From NCBI GenBank assembly GCA_937934165.1, contig CALGZX010000082.1:18381-82380 (forward strand): a DNA stretch of 64,000 bases, read 5' to 3'. Below the pieces are notes generated by a model, which was not told the origin of the DNA, did not search any database, and saw nothing but the letters and a program-made list of their open reading frames with translations. Numbering within the stretch: the stretch's first letter is position 1; the number at the start of each line of letters is the position of its first letter. The stretch comes from an uncultured Collinsella sp. Its GTDB lineage: Bacteria > Actinomycetota > Coriobacteriia > Coriobacteriales > Coriobacteriaceae. Made by a program: the position numbers and the translations under genes. Positions 53,716 through 61,562 of this stretch are shown here, in pieces.

Positions 53716-54681
53716 ATGTGTACGAGTATTCGATTTACCGATAATTCTGGCCACATGTATCTGGGCCGCAATCTCGACTGGAGCTTTGACTACGGCCAAC
53801 AGGTTCGCGTGATGCCGCGCGGGTTTCACATTCCGTATTCGTTTATCGACGACGCGACAGCGGCGCACGCGGTGATCGGTATGTGCATCGATTACAGGAA
53901 CTACCCTATGTTCTTCGATTGCGGCAACGATGCGGGCCTCGCCGTGGCGGGTCTCAATTTCCCGGGTTATGCCGAGTATGCCGAGGACCCTGTCGACGGC
54001 AAGACCAATATCGCGGCCTATGAGTTTCCCCTGTGGGTGGCAGCGACGTTCTCGACGGTCGATGAGGTCGAGGCCGCGCTGCGCGACACGGTGATTGTCG
54101 CCAAATCTGCCGGAGAGGGGCTGGGCGTGTCGCTGCTCCATTGGATTATCGGCGACAGCCAGCGCAGCATCGTGGTCGAGATGATGGCTGACGGCCTGCA
54201 TGTATACGACGATCCGGTCGACACCCTTGCCAATCAGCCGACCTTCCCGTGGCATATGGAAAACCTACGCACCTATATCACCGCCACAAGCGATTTTCCG
54301 CAGACGGCGACATGGCGTGGCGCCGAGCTTAAGCCCTATGGAGCCGGTGCCGGCATGCGCGGCATTCCGGGTGATTGCTATTCGCCGAGCCGTTTTGTAA
54401 AGGCGGCGTACCTCAATGCCAATTACCCGCAAAAGGAGAGCGAGACCGAAAACGTCGTTCGCATGTTCCGCTCGCTCGAGGGCGTGGTGATGATCGAGGG
54501 AGCGTCCAGGATGGGCGATGGCAAGTTCGAGAAGACTATCTACACCGGATGCTTTAGCGCGCGCACGGGCAATTATTACTACGCGATGTATGGGGATCCG
54601 TCGATTCGCTACGTGAGCCTGATGGATGCCGAGGGCGCGAGCCCCGATAGGCTCGTGGTTCCCGAGCCGCGTCGTTCGTAG
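53716..54681 (+). CDS. Choloylglycine hydrolase family protein, probable bile salt hydrolase
   Basis: A 321-aa N-terminal nucleophile hydrolase. The nucleophile becomes Cys2 after Met removal (MCTSIRF). Arg18 and Asp21 are in GRNLDW, and the oxyanion Asn is in GLNFPGYAEY. The later Asn is in LANQPTF, as in bile salt hydrolases. It cleaves the amide bond of conjugated bile acids, or of penicillin V in relatives. ATG 53716 follows AGGAGGCGCT. A bile salt assignment is likely in a gut bacterium but not proven. Confidence 0.88.
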   Translation: MCTSIRFTDNSGHMYLGRNLDWSFDYGQQVRVMPRGFHIPYSFIDDATAAHAVIGMCIDYRNYPMFFDCGNDAGLAVAGLNFPGYAEYAEDPVDGKTNIAAYEFPLWVAATFSTVDEVEAALRDTVIVAKSAGEGLGVSLLHWIIGDSQRSIVVEMMADGLHVYDDPVDTLANQPTFPWHMENLRTYITATSDFPQTATWRGAELKPYGAGAGMRGIPGDCYSPSRFVKAAYLNANYPQKESETENVVRMFRSLEGVVMIEGASRMGDGKFEKTIYTGCFSARTGNYYYAMYGDPSIRYVSLMDAEGASPDRLVVPEPRRS

Positions 54682-54704
54682 CCGATGGCTTTACCGCAAT
54701 GCAA

Positions 54705-54740
54705 AGCGGCCCTGCATCTCCCGTGAGGTGCAGGGCCGCT
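54705..54740. terminator. Terminator between converging genes
   Basis: A 12-bp stem (AGCGGCCCTGCA / TGCAGGGCCGCT) extended by TCTC/GAGG lies between the bile salt hydrolase and kup genes. A weak T-rich tail follows on the plus strand. Confidence 0.75.
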
Positions 54741-54760
54741 GTCGTTGATTTGTGACGTCG

Positions 54761-56992
54761 CTAGAAGTTGGCGTCGTTGAGTTGTTCACTCTCGAGGCCG
54801 TCGAGCTGTTGCTGTTCGGGCATATCTGCGACGCTCTCGAGCAGCTCGGTGGGGTCGATGTTCATGTCCCTACCGGCCTCGTTGCCGTTGACCAAGTCGT
54901 CCGAGAAGATGTCGACTTCCATTTCCTCGGCCTCTTCAATCTGAACCTCGAGCGGCACCTGGGTGCGCACGAGCTTAACGGCCGGGCGCATGCGGGCAAA
55001 CAGCGGCACGTACTCGATGATGATGGCCGAGTTCTCAAGACCGTACCAGCGTGCCGGGCTTCCGCAGGCGCGGCGGACGGCGTACTTGATTGCCATCACG
55101 CGGTGGTCATTGCGGTTGATGTCCGTTTCGGGGGCAAGCATCTTGCGCAGCATACAAAAGCGGAAGTCACCCACGTTGCCGCGTGTCTCGTAGATGGAGT
55201 AGGTGTGATGTTGCGGCGGCAGCTCGCCCGATGCCATCAAGTCGCCGACGATCTGACGCAGGTAGGCATTAACGCGCTGGTTGACCTTAAAGCCCAGGTC
55301 CAGGCGCACGCGGAATAAAAAGTCCGTGCCAAAGGTCTCGACGGAATACTCGTGCGTATAGGGCTCGTCGGTGACATGCACGTTAATGAACCAATACGCC
55401 TTGGCGCGCTTGGGATGTTTATCCAGGATGGAATAGAGCACGTCGCGGTCGAGCGTGAGCGGATCGGGGCTGTTGGTGAGAAACACCAGGTTGTCGGCGA
55501 GCACGGGATAGGTCTCGTCGTTGCGCAGGCGGTTGAGCTGGTCGATGTACTTGGAGACGGGCAGCAAAATCGTCTGCGTGCGCTCGATGGCGGTGCCGCG
55601 GCGCCACACGTACATAAGGCCAAACAGCAGTGCGGCCAGGAAGATCATGACGTAGCCGCCGTCAAAGAACATGGTGAGGCACGAGGCGAAGAAGCACAGC
55701 TCAATGGCACCAAAGAGCAGGGCGAAGACGCAGGCACCCAGCCTGTGCTTGAGGATGCCGGCGATGTAGCTCGTCAAAAGCGTCGTGGTCATGAGCATGG
55801 TCACGGTAATGGCGAGGCCGTAGGCGCTCTCCATGCGCTCGGAGTTTTGGAACAGCAGCACGATGAAGATGCAGCCGACCCACATGATGTTATTGACGAG
55901 CGGAATATAGAGCTGGCCCTTGGTGTCGCTGGGGTAGTGGATGCGCAGATGCGGCATAAGGTTGAGACGCGTTGCCTCGGATACCAGCGAGAACGAGCCG
56001 GTGATGAGCGCCTGCGAGGCAATGATGGCCGCCACGGCCGAAAGCACGATGGCAAAGGGGCGCAGGGGCTCGGGGAGCATCATATAGAACGGGTTGACGA
56101 TATCCATCGCGAGCAACTGGGGATTGGAATTGTTGGCGAGCAGCCAAGCGCCCTGACCCAGGTAGTTAAGGATAAGCGCCGCTTTAACAAACGGCCAGGA
56201 TGCGTAGATGTTGGCCTTGCCCACGTGGCCCATGTCTGAATAGAGCGCCTCGGCGCCGGTCGTCGACAGGAAGACGAAGCCGAGCACCATGATGCCCGAG
56301 TGGTTGATGGGCGAGAACAGGAACATGACGCCGCGGATGGGGTTGAGCGCGCGCAAGATGGACAGGTTGCCGAGCATGTTGAATAGACCGGCGCCTGCCA
56401 GGAACAGGAACCACAGCGTCATGAGCGGACCGAACAGCTTGCCGATTGACGAGGTGCCAGCGCGCTGCATGGCAAACAGGCCACAGATAATGATGATGGT
56501 AATAATGATGACGTTAGTTTGCCCGTCACCCAATAGCGCGTGGCCCCACTCGATGGTACGCAGGCCCTCAATGGCTGTGGTGACCGTGACCGCGGGGGTG
56601 AGGATGCCGTCGGCGAGCAGCGCCGCGCCGCCGATCATGGCGGGGAGAATCAGCCATGGCGCCACCTTGCGCACGAGACTGAACAGGGCGAAGATGCCGC
56701 CTTCGTTGTGGTTGTCGGCCTTCATGGCGATTACCACGTACTTGACCGTGGTCACGAGCGTCATGGTCCAGATGACGAGCGAAAGCGCGCCCAGGATCAT
56801 GTCCTCGCTGACGGTACCGATGCCGCCGTTGTTGGCGACGATTGATTTCATGGTGTACATGGGGCTCGTGCCGATGTCACCATAGACGACGCCGAGCGTT
56901 ACGAGCAGCATGCCAGCGGAGAGGGGGATGGCTCCGTGCCCGCCTTGCCCGCGCTGGTCTTGGAGGTTTGTCTCCAGTTTATTGTGTGCCAC
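54761..56992 (-). CDS. kup: Kup-type potassium uptake protein
   Basis: A 743-aa K+/H+ symporter with 12 membrane segments in residues 25-460 and a cytoplasmic C-terminal domain. Family motifs are LGVVYGDIGTSPMYTMKS and GGIFALFSLVRK. GTG 56992 has GGGAG six bases upstream and is preferred; ATG 57010, six codons earlier, has no Shine-Dalgarno sequence. Residues 670-743 are acidic and Glu/Asp-rich, unlike most Kup proteins. No c-di-AMP riboswitch was recognised upstream, but a palindrome is. Confidence 0.92.
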   Translation of the reverse strand: MAHNKLETNLQDQRGQGGHGAIPLSAGMLLVTLGVVYGDIGTSPMYTMKSIVANNGGIGTVSEDMILGALSLVIWTMTLVTTVKYVVIAMKADNHNEGGIFALFSLVRKVAPWLILPAMIGGAALLADGILTPAVTVTTAIEGLRTIEWGHALLGDGQTNVIIITIIIICGLFAMQRAGTSSIGKLFGPLMTLWFLFLAGAGLFNMLGNLSILRALNPIRGVMFLFSPINHSGIMVLGFVFLSTTGAEALYSDMGHVGKANIYASWPFVKAALILNYLGQGAWLLANNSNPQLLAMDIVNPFYMMLPEPLRPFAIVLSAVAAIIASQALITGSFSLVSEATRLNLMPHLRIHYPSDTKGQLYIPLVNNIMWVGCIFIVLLFQNSERMESAYGLAITVTMLMTTTLLTSYIAGILKHRLGACVFALLFGAIELCFFASCLTMFFDGGYVMIFLAALLFGLMYVWRRGTAIERTQTILLPVSKYIDQLNRLRNDETYPVLADNLVFLTNSPDPLTLDRDVLYSILDKHPKRAKAYWFINVHVTDEPYTHEYSVETFGTDFLFRVRLDLGFKVNQRVNAYLRQIVGDLMASGELPPQHHTYSIYETRGNVGDFRFCMLRKMLAPETDINRNDHRVMAIKYAVRRACGSPARWYGLENSAIIIEYVPLFARMRPAVKLVRTQVPLEVQIEEAEEMEVDIFSDDLVNGNEAGRDMNIDPTELLESVADMPEQQQLDGLESEQLNDANF

Positions 56993-57091
56993 GAGGACTC
57001 CCTTAGACATCCGGTTATCTGTCTAGGACAAAAAACTTTATGCCGTCTTTATACATACAAGAGCAGTTTGGCACATCGGGTTATTTTAGAC

Positions 57092-57115
57092 AATAATCCT
57101 CAGCTGGGGATTATT
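57092..57115 (-). promoter_or_regulatory. Palindrome upstream of kup
   Basis: AATAATCC (57092-57099) and GGATTATT (57108-57115) are perfect inverses separated by 8 bases. The dyad lies about 100 bases before the kup start, between kup and the DMT gene end, and may be an operator or a terminator. Confidence 0.5.
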
Positions 57116-57149
57116 TATCTACGCAGGTAGCATTTCAAAGCAGGGGCTT

Positions 57150-58061
57150 TTAAGCACGTACTGTCTGGGCGATGCCAGCCTTGGCGTTTGCGCGTTTGCC
57201 GGCGAGTTCGCAAAAAATCGCGCCGCCGATGATAAGCGCGGCGCCCATCAGGCGGACCGGTGTTATGGCTTCGCCCAAAAGGACGGCCGAGAACACGACG
57301 GCCGAAAGCGGCTCGAGGTAGCCGACGACCGCGACGGTCTGGACGGGCAGCTTGGCGACGGCACTAAAGTAGAGCAGGCAACCGATGCCGGTGTTGACGA
57401 CGCCGAGCATGACGACGGCGCGCCAATCAATACTGGTGGCGACGCCGGCGGACAGGAATGAGGGAGCGCCCTGCGTGATGAGCGTGAGGACCAGCGCGGT
57501 CACAAAGGCGGCGCTCACCTGGAGCGTGGAGTTCTCGAGGCCTTCGATGTGTGGCGCACCCTTGCTAGCGATGACCATCAGCGCATAGCAAAATGCCGAG
57601 GCGATGCCGCAGGCGATACCCGCAATGGGCATATTGCCGCCTAGACCTTGCGCTGCAATGAGAAAAGCACCGCAAGCAACGGCGATAAAGCCGGCGATTT
57701 TGCCGCCGGTCAGCTTTTCGCCAAAGATGAGCGGGGAGAGTGCCATGACAATGATGGGGCCGCAGTAGTACAGCAGCGAGGATACGCCGACGCCGATCGT
57801 CTGGTAGGCGCGGAACAGAAAAATCCAGCTGGCGCCCAGCGCGGCTCCCGAGAGGAGGAGGGCTGCGGCTTCGCGGAGGCGAGATGGCGCCTGCAACTTA
57901 TGGCGTTGGGTGATGGCGAGAATGGTGACAAGCGAGAGGGCGCCCAAAAACGTGCGCAGTAGCACGATATCGGAGCTCGGCAACGCGATGGCAGAGGCGA
58001 TGATGCCGTTGGAGCCAAACAATAGCAATGCTGCTAAGTACGTAAACAGCCCGTTGTTCAT
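57150..58061 (-). CDS. EamA/DMT-family transporter 2
   Basis: A 303-aa protein with ten hydrophobic segments in two EamA repeats (NNGLFTYLAALLLFGSNGIIAS at the start, GIASAFCYALMVIASK in the second half). It belongs to the same superfamily as the protein at 21249-22151, and a divergent LysR gene again lies beside it. Substrate unknown. Confidence 0.85.
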   Translation of the reverse strand: MNNGLFTYLAALLLFGSNGIIASAIALPSSDIVLLRTFLGALSLVTILAITQRHKLQAPSRLREAAALLLSGAALGASWIFLFRAYQTIGVGVSSLLYYCGPIIVMALSPLIFGEKLTGGKIAGFIAVACGAFLIAAQGLGGNMPIAGIACGIASAFCYALMVIASKGAPHIEGLENSTLQVSAAFVTALVLTLITQGAPSFLSAGVATSIDWRAVVMLGVVNTGIGCLLYFSAVAKLPVQTVAVVGYLEPLSAVVFSAVLLGEAITPVRLMGAALIIGGAIFCELAGKRANAKAGIAQTVRA

Positions 58062-58090
58062 GCGCTTCCATCCCCTCTATATCCGAGCAT

Positions 58091-58107
58091 GTTCACTATG
58101 GGTGAAC
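58091..58107. promoter_or_regulatory. Palindrome GTTCAC-N5-GTGAAC in the divergent promoter
   Basis: Perfect 6-bp arms, 17 bases in all, lie between the divergent DMT and LysR genes. It is a good candidate for the LysR binding site. Confidence 0.55.
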
Positions 58108-58128
58108 TGGCTTTAGAAGAAAAGCGAA

Positions 58129-58134
58129 TATAAT
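58129..58134 (+). promoter_or_regulatory. -10 element TATAAT of the LysR gene
   Basis: A consensus TATAAT lies 46 bases before GTG 58180. Confidence 0.55.
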
Positions 58135-58179
58135 GCATAGATAACATGACAAAAACTCATGCAAAGGTGGAGGGGTGCC

Positions 58180-59037
58180 GTGGAAACGAATATTCAAAAG
58201 ATGCAGGTGCTGCTGGAGACGGTGCGCGCCGGAAGCTTTACGCGTGCTGCCGAGCGCCTGAGCTATTCGCAGTCGGGCGTGAGCCGTATGGTGGCCGATC
58301 TCGAGGCCGACTGGGGCTTTAAAGTGCTCGATAGAAGTCGCGAGGGCGTGGTGCTTTCTGCCGACGGGCGGCAGGTCATGCCGGCAGTCGAGGCGTTATG
58401 CGAAGAGTTTGGCCGCCTGCAGCGACGCGTGGACGAGATGCGAGGGCTCATGCGTGGCAAGATCTGCATCGGTACGTTTTCGAGCGTGGCGACCCACGTG
58501 CTGCCGCCGGTGATTGCACGCTTTCGCGCCGATCATCCGGATGTCGATTACGAGCTGCTGATGGGTGATTACTCCGAGATTGAGCAATGGGTGGCGGAAG
58601 GCCGCTGCGACCTGGGCTTTATCCCGCGTGAGCCCCGAGAAAACGGCATGGCATCGCGGTCTTTGGTGCGCGACGAGTTGATGGCGGTAGTGCCGGCAGA
58701 TTCTTTGCTTGCCACGGCGGAGGTCGTTTCTCTTGCCGATTTAGCCAACGAGCAGTTTATTCTGCTAGAACGCGGCACCGATGACGAGATTACGCCGTTG
58801 TTTCGTCGGGCGGGACTGGCGGTGCGCTCAAAACTGTCGACTTGGGATGACTATGCGATTATGGCTATGGTCGAGGACGGCCTGGGCGTGAGCATTCTTC
58901 CCGCGCTCATCTTGCGCCGCTGTCAGTTCGATGTTGCCGTGCGACCACTCGAGGGACATCCCCATCGGCAGATCAATGCGATATATCGCACGGCTGACGT
59001 TTCTCTTGCCGCTGCTCGATTCCTTGAATACCTCTAA
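58180..59037 (+). CDS. LysR-family transcriptional regulator (DMT partner 2)
   Basis: A 285-aa regulator. The HTH is at residues 5-60 (AGSFTRAAERLSYSQSGVSRMV). The effector domain contains IGTFSSVATHVLPPV and DDYAIMAMVEDGLGVSIL, both shared with the regulator at 22310-23176. The start is GTG 58180, six bases after GGAGGGG; an ATG at 58159 has no such site. It probably governs the divergent DMT transporter. Confidence 0.9.
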   Translation: METNIQKMQVLLETVRAGSFTRAAERLSYSQSGVSRMVADLEADWGFKVLDRSREGVVLSADGRQVMPAVEALCEEFGRLQRRVDEMRGLMRGKICIGTFSSVATHVLPPVIARFRADHPDVDYELLMGDYSEIEQWVAEGRCDLGFIPREPRENGMASRSLVRDELMAVVPADSLLATAEVVSLADLANEQFILLERGTDDEITPLFRRAGLAVRSKLSTWDDYAIMAMVEDGLGVSILPALILRRCQFDVAVRPLEGHPHRQINAIYRTADVSLAAARFLEYL

Positions 59038-59097
59038 ACGTGTGCACGTCATTGTCCGCTTTGGGCAAATCTCGGAGTTCGGTACGTTTTCTTATGA

Positions 59098-59178
59098 AAT
59101 TGAACTTTCGAATGAGGTACGGCGCTATACTGCTTGCTAAATTGAACCTTGGTTCAATTCGTGTTCTATAAATTGAAC
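59098..59178 (+). promoter_or_regulatory. Operator array of four AATTGAAC half-sites
   Basis: AATTGAAC occurs at 59098, 59140 and 59171, and its inverse at 59152-59159. The 59140-59159 pair forms a palindrome (AATTGAACCTTGGTTCAATT). Spacings of 42 and 31 bases are close to four and three helical turns. TATACT at 59126-59131 is a likely -10 box. Autoregulation by the fused HTH of the next gene is inferred. Confidence 0.7.
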
Positions 59179-59199
59179 TTTGCCAGCAAGGAGGTTCCT

Positions 59200-60720
59200 G
59201 TGGCCCAAGAGACGTTTAGCGATCGCCTGCGACAGGCTATGTCCGATCGCGACGTTCGCCAGTCGGACGTGATCCGCGCATCGGAGATGCTCGGCAAAAA
59301 ACTCGGCAAGAGTCAGATGAGCCAATATGTGAGCGGCAAGACGATCCCGCGGCGCGATGTGGCCGAGCTGCTCGCCCGTATTTTGGAGGTCGATGTTACC
59401 TGGCTGCTTGCCGGCGACGCCGATCAAGGCGAGGCATCATCACCCCGCAACGATTCCAAGCCCGAACCCCATCCCTCAGCTCAAATTGCAAGGAGCACCA
59501 CCATGCGTACTTTTTCTAAATCCACCAAGCTCGATAACGTCCTGTATGACGTGCGCGGTCCCGTCGTCGACGAGGCCGCCCGTATGGAGGACGAGGGCGA
59601 GCGCATCCTCAAGCTCAATATCGGCAACCCGGCGCCCTTCGGTTTCCGCACGCCCGATGAGGTCATCAAGGACATGCGCCAGCAGCTGCCCGACTGCGAA
59701 GGCTATTCCAACTCGCGTGGCCTGTTCTCCGCGCGCAAGGCGATCATGCAGTATTCGCAGATCAAGGGCCTGCCCAACGTTCAGATGGAGCATATCTACA
59801 CGGGCAACGGCGTGTCCGAGCTCATTCAGCTTTCGATGAACGCGCTGCTCGACAATGGCGACGAGATTCTGATCCCCAGCCCCGACTATCCGCTCTGGAC
59901 GGCGTGCGCAACCCTTGCCGGCGGTCATCCCGTACATTATCTGTGTGATGAGCAGGCGGATTGGTATCCCGACCTGGAGGATATGGAGTCCAAGATTACG
60001 AGCGCGACCAAAGCCCTCGTCATCATCAACCCCAACAACCCCACGGGTTCCGTCTATCCGCGCGAGGTGCTCGAGGGCATCGTCGAGATTGCACGCAGGC
60101 ACCAGCTCATGATCTTTGCCGATGAGATCTACGACCGCCTGTGCATGGACGGCTACGAGCACGTCTCGATTGCCTCGCTCGCCCCCGATCTGCCCTGTGT
60201 CACCTTTAGCGGCCTTTCCAAGTCGCACATGATCGCGGGCTATCGCATTGGCTGGATGGTGCTTTCGGGCAACCAGCGCTGCATGAGCGACTTCATCATG
60301 GGCATCAACATGCTCTCCAACATGCGCCTGTGCTCCAACGTGCCGGCTCAGTCGATCGTTCAGACGGCACTCGGTGGCCATCAGTCCGTTAACGACTACA
60401 TCCGTCCCGGCGGCCGTGTCTACGAGCAGCGCAACTTTGTGTATGAGGCGCTCAACAAGATTGACGGCATCTCGGTGGTTAAGCCGCGCGCGGCGTTCTA
60501 CATCTTCCCCAAGATGGATGTGAAGAAGTTCAACATCACCGATGACGAGCAGTTCGCTCTCGACCTGCTGCACGAGAAGAAGATCCTGATCACGCGCGGC
60601 GGCGGCTTTAACTGGGCCGAGCCCGACCACTTCCGCATCGTGTACCTGCCGCGCATGGAAGTGCTCAAAGAGTCCCTCGAAGACCTCGCCGACTTCTTCG
60701 ATCATTACCGCCAGAGCTAA
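59200..60720 (+). CDS. Fusion of an XRE-type HTH domain and an AlaA-type aminotransferase
   Basis: A 506-aa protein. Residues 5-75 are a Cro/CI-type HTH (SDRLRQAMSDRDVRQSDVIRAS, then MSQYVSGKTIPRRDVAELLARIL). Residues 78-105 form a low-complexity linker. The remaining 400 residues are a class I/II aminotransferase with NPNNPTG, the SDEIYD-like ADEIYD, and Schiff-base Lys341 in SGLSKSHM. AlaA-like enzymes interconvert alanine or glutamate with keto acids. The start is GTG 59200 after AAGGAGG. A metabolite-sensing self-regulated enzyme is inferred. Confidence 0.9.
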   Translation: MAQETFSDRLRQAMSDRDVRQSDVIRASEMLGKKLGKSQMSQYVSGKTIPRRDVAELLARILEVDVTWLLAGDADQGEASSPRNDSKPEPHPSAQIARSTTMRTFSKSTKLDNVLYDVRGPVVDEAARMEDEGERILKLNIGNPAPFGFRTPDEVIKDMRQQLPDCEGYSNSRGLFSARKAIMQYSQIKGLPNVQMEHIYTGNGVSELIQLSMNALLDNGDEILIPSPDYPLWTACATLAGGHPVHYLCDEQADWYPDLEDMESKITSATKALVIINPNNPTGSVYPREVLEGIVEIARRHQLMIFADEIYDRLCMDGYEHVSIASLAPDLPCVTFSGLSKSHMIAGYRIGWMVLSGNQRCMSDFIMGINMLSNMRLCSNVPAQSIVQTALGGHQSVNDYIRPGGRVYEQRNFVYEALNKIDGISVVKPRAAFYIFPKMDVKKFNITDDEQFALDLLHEKKILITRGGGFNWAEPDHFRIVYLPRMEVLKESLEDLADFFDHYRQS

Positions 60721-60725
60721 TTAGT

Positions 60726-60749
60726 TCCGCCGTTCTACCGAACGGCGGA
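60726..60749 (+). terminator. Hairpin after the HTH-aminotransferase gene
   Basis: A 10-bp perfect stem (TCCGCCGTTC / GAACGGCGGA) with a TACC loop lies 5 bases after the stop codon. It lacks a T tract. Confidence 0.6.
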
Positions 60750-60765
60750 CCACTTGACGCTGCGC

Positions 60766-60861
60766 GAGCCGCATTCACGCCAATCTGACGTTCAATTTCG
60801 AGGGCGCGACCAGAAGGTCAGCGCCCTCTCATTTCACGTCACCTTGGCGCAAATGCGGCTC
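60766..60861. repeat. Nested inverted repeats in a non-coding gap
   Basis: Outer arms 60766-60790 and 60837-60861 (25 bases each, about 21 pairing) enclose an inner hairpin with arms GAGGGCGCGACC (60800-60811) and GGTC-A-GCGCCCTC (60816-60828). The structure could be a compound terminator or a structured RNA. The rest of the gap to 60946 shows no gene. Confidence 0.6.
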
Positions 60862-60946
60862 GTTCGCTGTCGTGTGCTCAACCTGCGGCGTTACCATGGT
60901 CCATTAGGGACGGAGGAAAACAGATCATTTTCCTTGGTTCGCGGAA

Positions 60947-61357
60947 CTAGATCACGATTCCGCAACAGTGATCGATTTCGTGTTGGATGATTTCGGCGGT
61001 GTAGCCCGAGAAGTTTTTGATGCGGTGGACGAAGTTCTCGTCCAAATACTCAACCTTAATGCGGCGATAGCGGGTGCAGGGACGCTCGCCGACGAGCGAA
61101 AGACATCCTTCGCTCGTTTGATAGGCATTGACCTGCTCAAGAATTTGCGGGTTGTACATGAGCAGCGACTTGCTGCCGTCCTTTACGCAGATGATGCGTT
61201 TGCGCACGCCGATCATGTTGGCGGCGAGGCCCACGCACTCGTGCTCATGCTCGTGGAGCGTATCCAGGAGGTCTTGCCCGATCACGGCGTCGTCGGGTCC
61301 CGCATCTTCGGAAGGCAGGCGTAAAAAGAACTCGGATTTCATGATGGGCTTAATCAT
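60947..61357 (-). CDS. def: Peptide deformylase
   Basis: A 136-aa metallohydrolase that removes the N-terminal formyl group from nascent proteins. Motif 1 is GLAANMIG (43-50), motif 2 EGCLS (83-87) with zinc ligand Cys85, and motif 3 QHEIDH (125-130) with both His and the catalytic Glu127. GAGGAGCCCGCC precedes the ATG. It is shorter than the usual 150-190 residues at both ends but the active site is complete. This is the functional copy, unlike that at 53052-53471. Confidence 0.88.
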   Translation of the reverse strand: MIKPIMKSEFFLRLPSEDAGPDDAVIGQDLLDTLHEHEHECVGLAANMIGVRKRIICVKDGSKSLLMYNPQILEQVNAYQTSEGCLSLVGERPCTRYRRIKVEYLDENFVHRIKNFSGYTAEIIQHEIDHCCGIVI

Positions 61358-61562
61358 GGCGGGCTCCTCATGTCTCATGCTTTCGTGGACTTTTAATAAT
61401 AGCGCGGAAGGAAAGCCGCGCGTCCGCGTTACAATCTTTCGATGTTGGACCATGTTGCCAGACTCGTCGTGTACGGCGTCTGGCGTAAGTCTAGGGCTCA
61501 TTTTTCGCCCTGGACTGTTCCTCTGGGGCGATGCGACTGTCGTTTCAAGAGGAAGGAAATGC

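Noticed and set aside
56993..57149. c-di-AMP riboswitch before kup
   Set aside because: The sequence shows only one AT-rich palindrome and not the multi-helix ydaO pattern.
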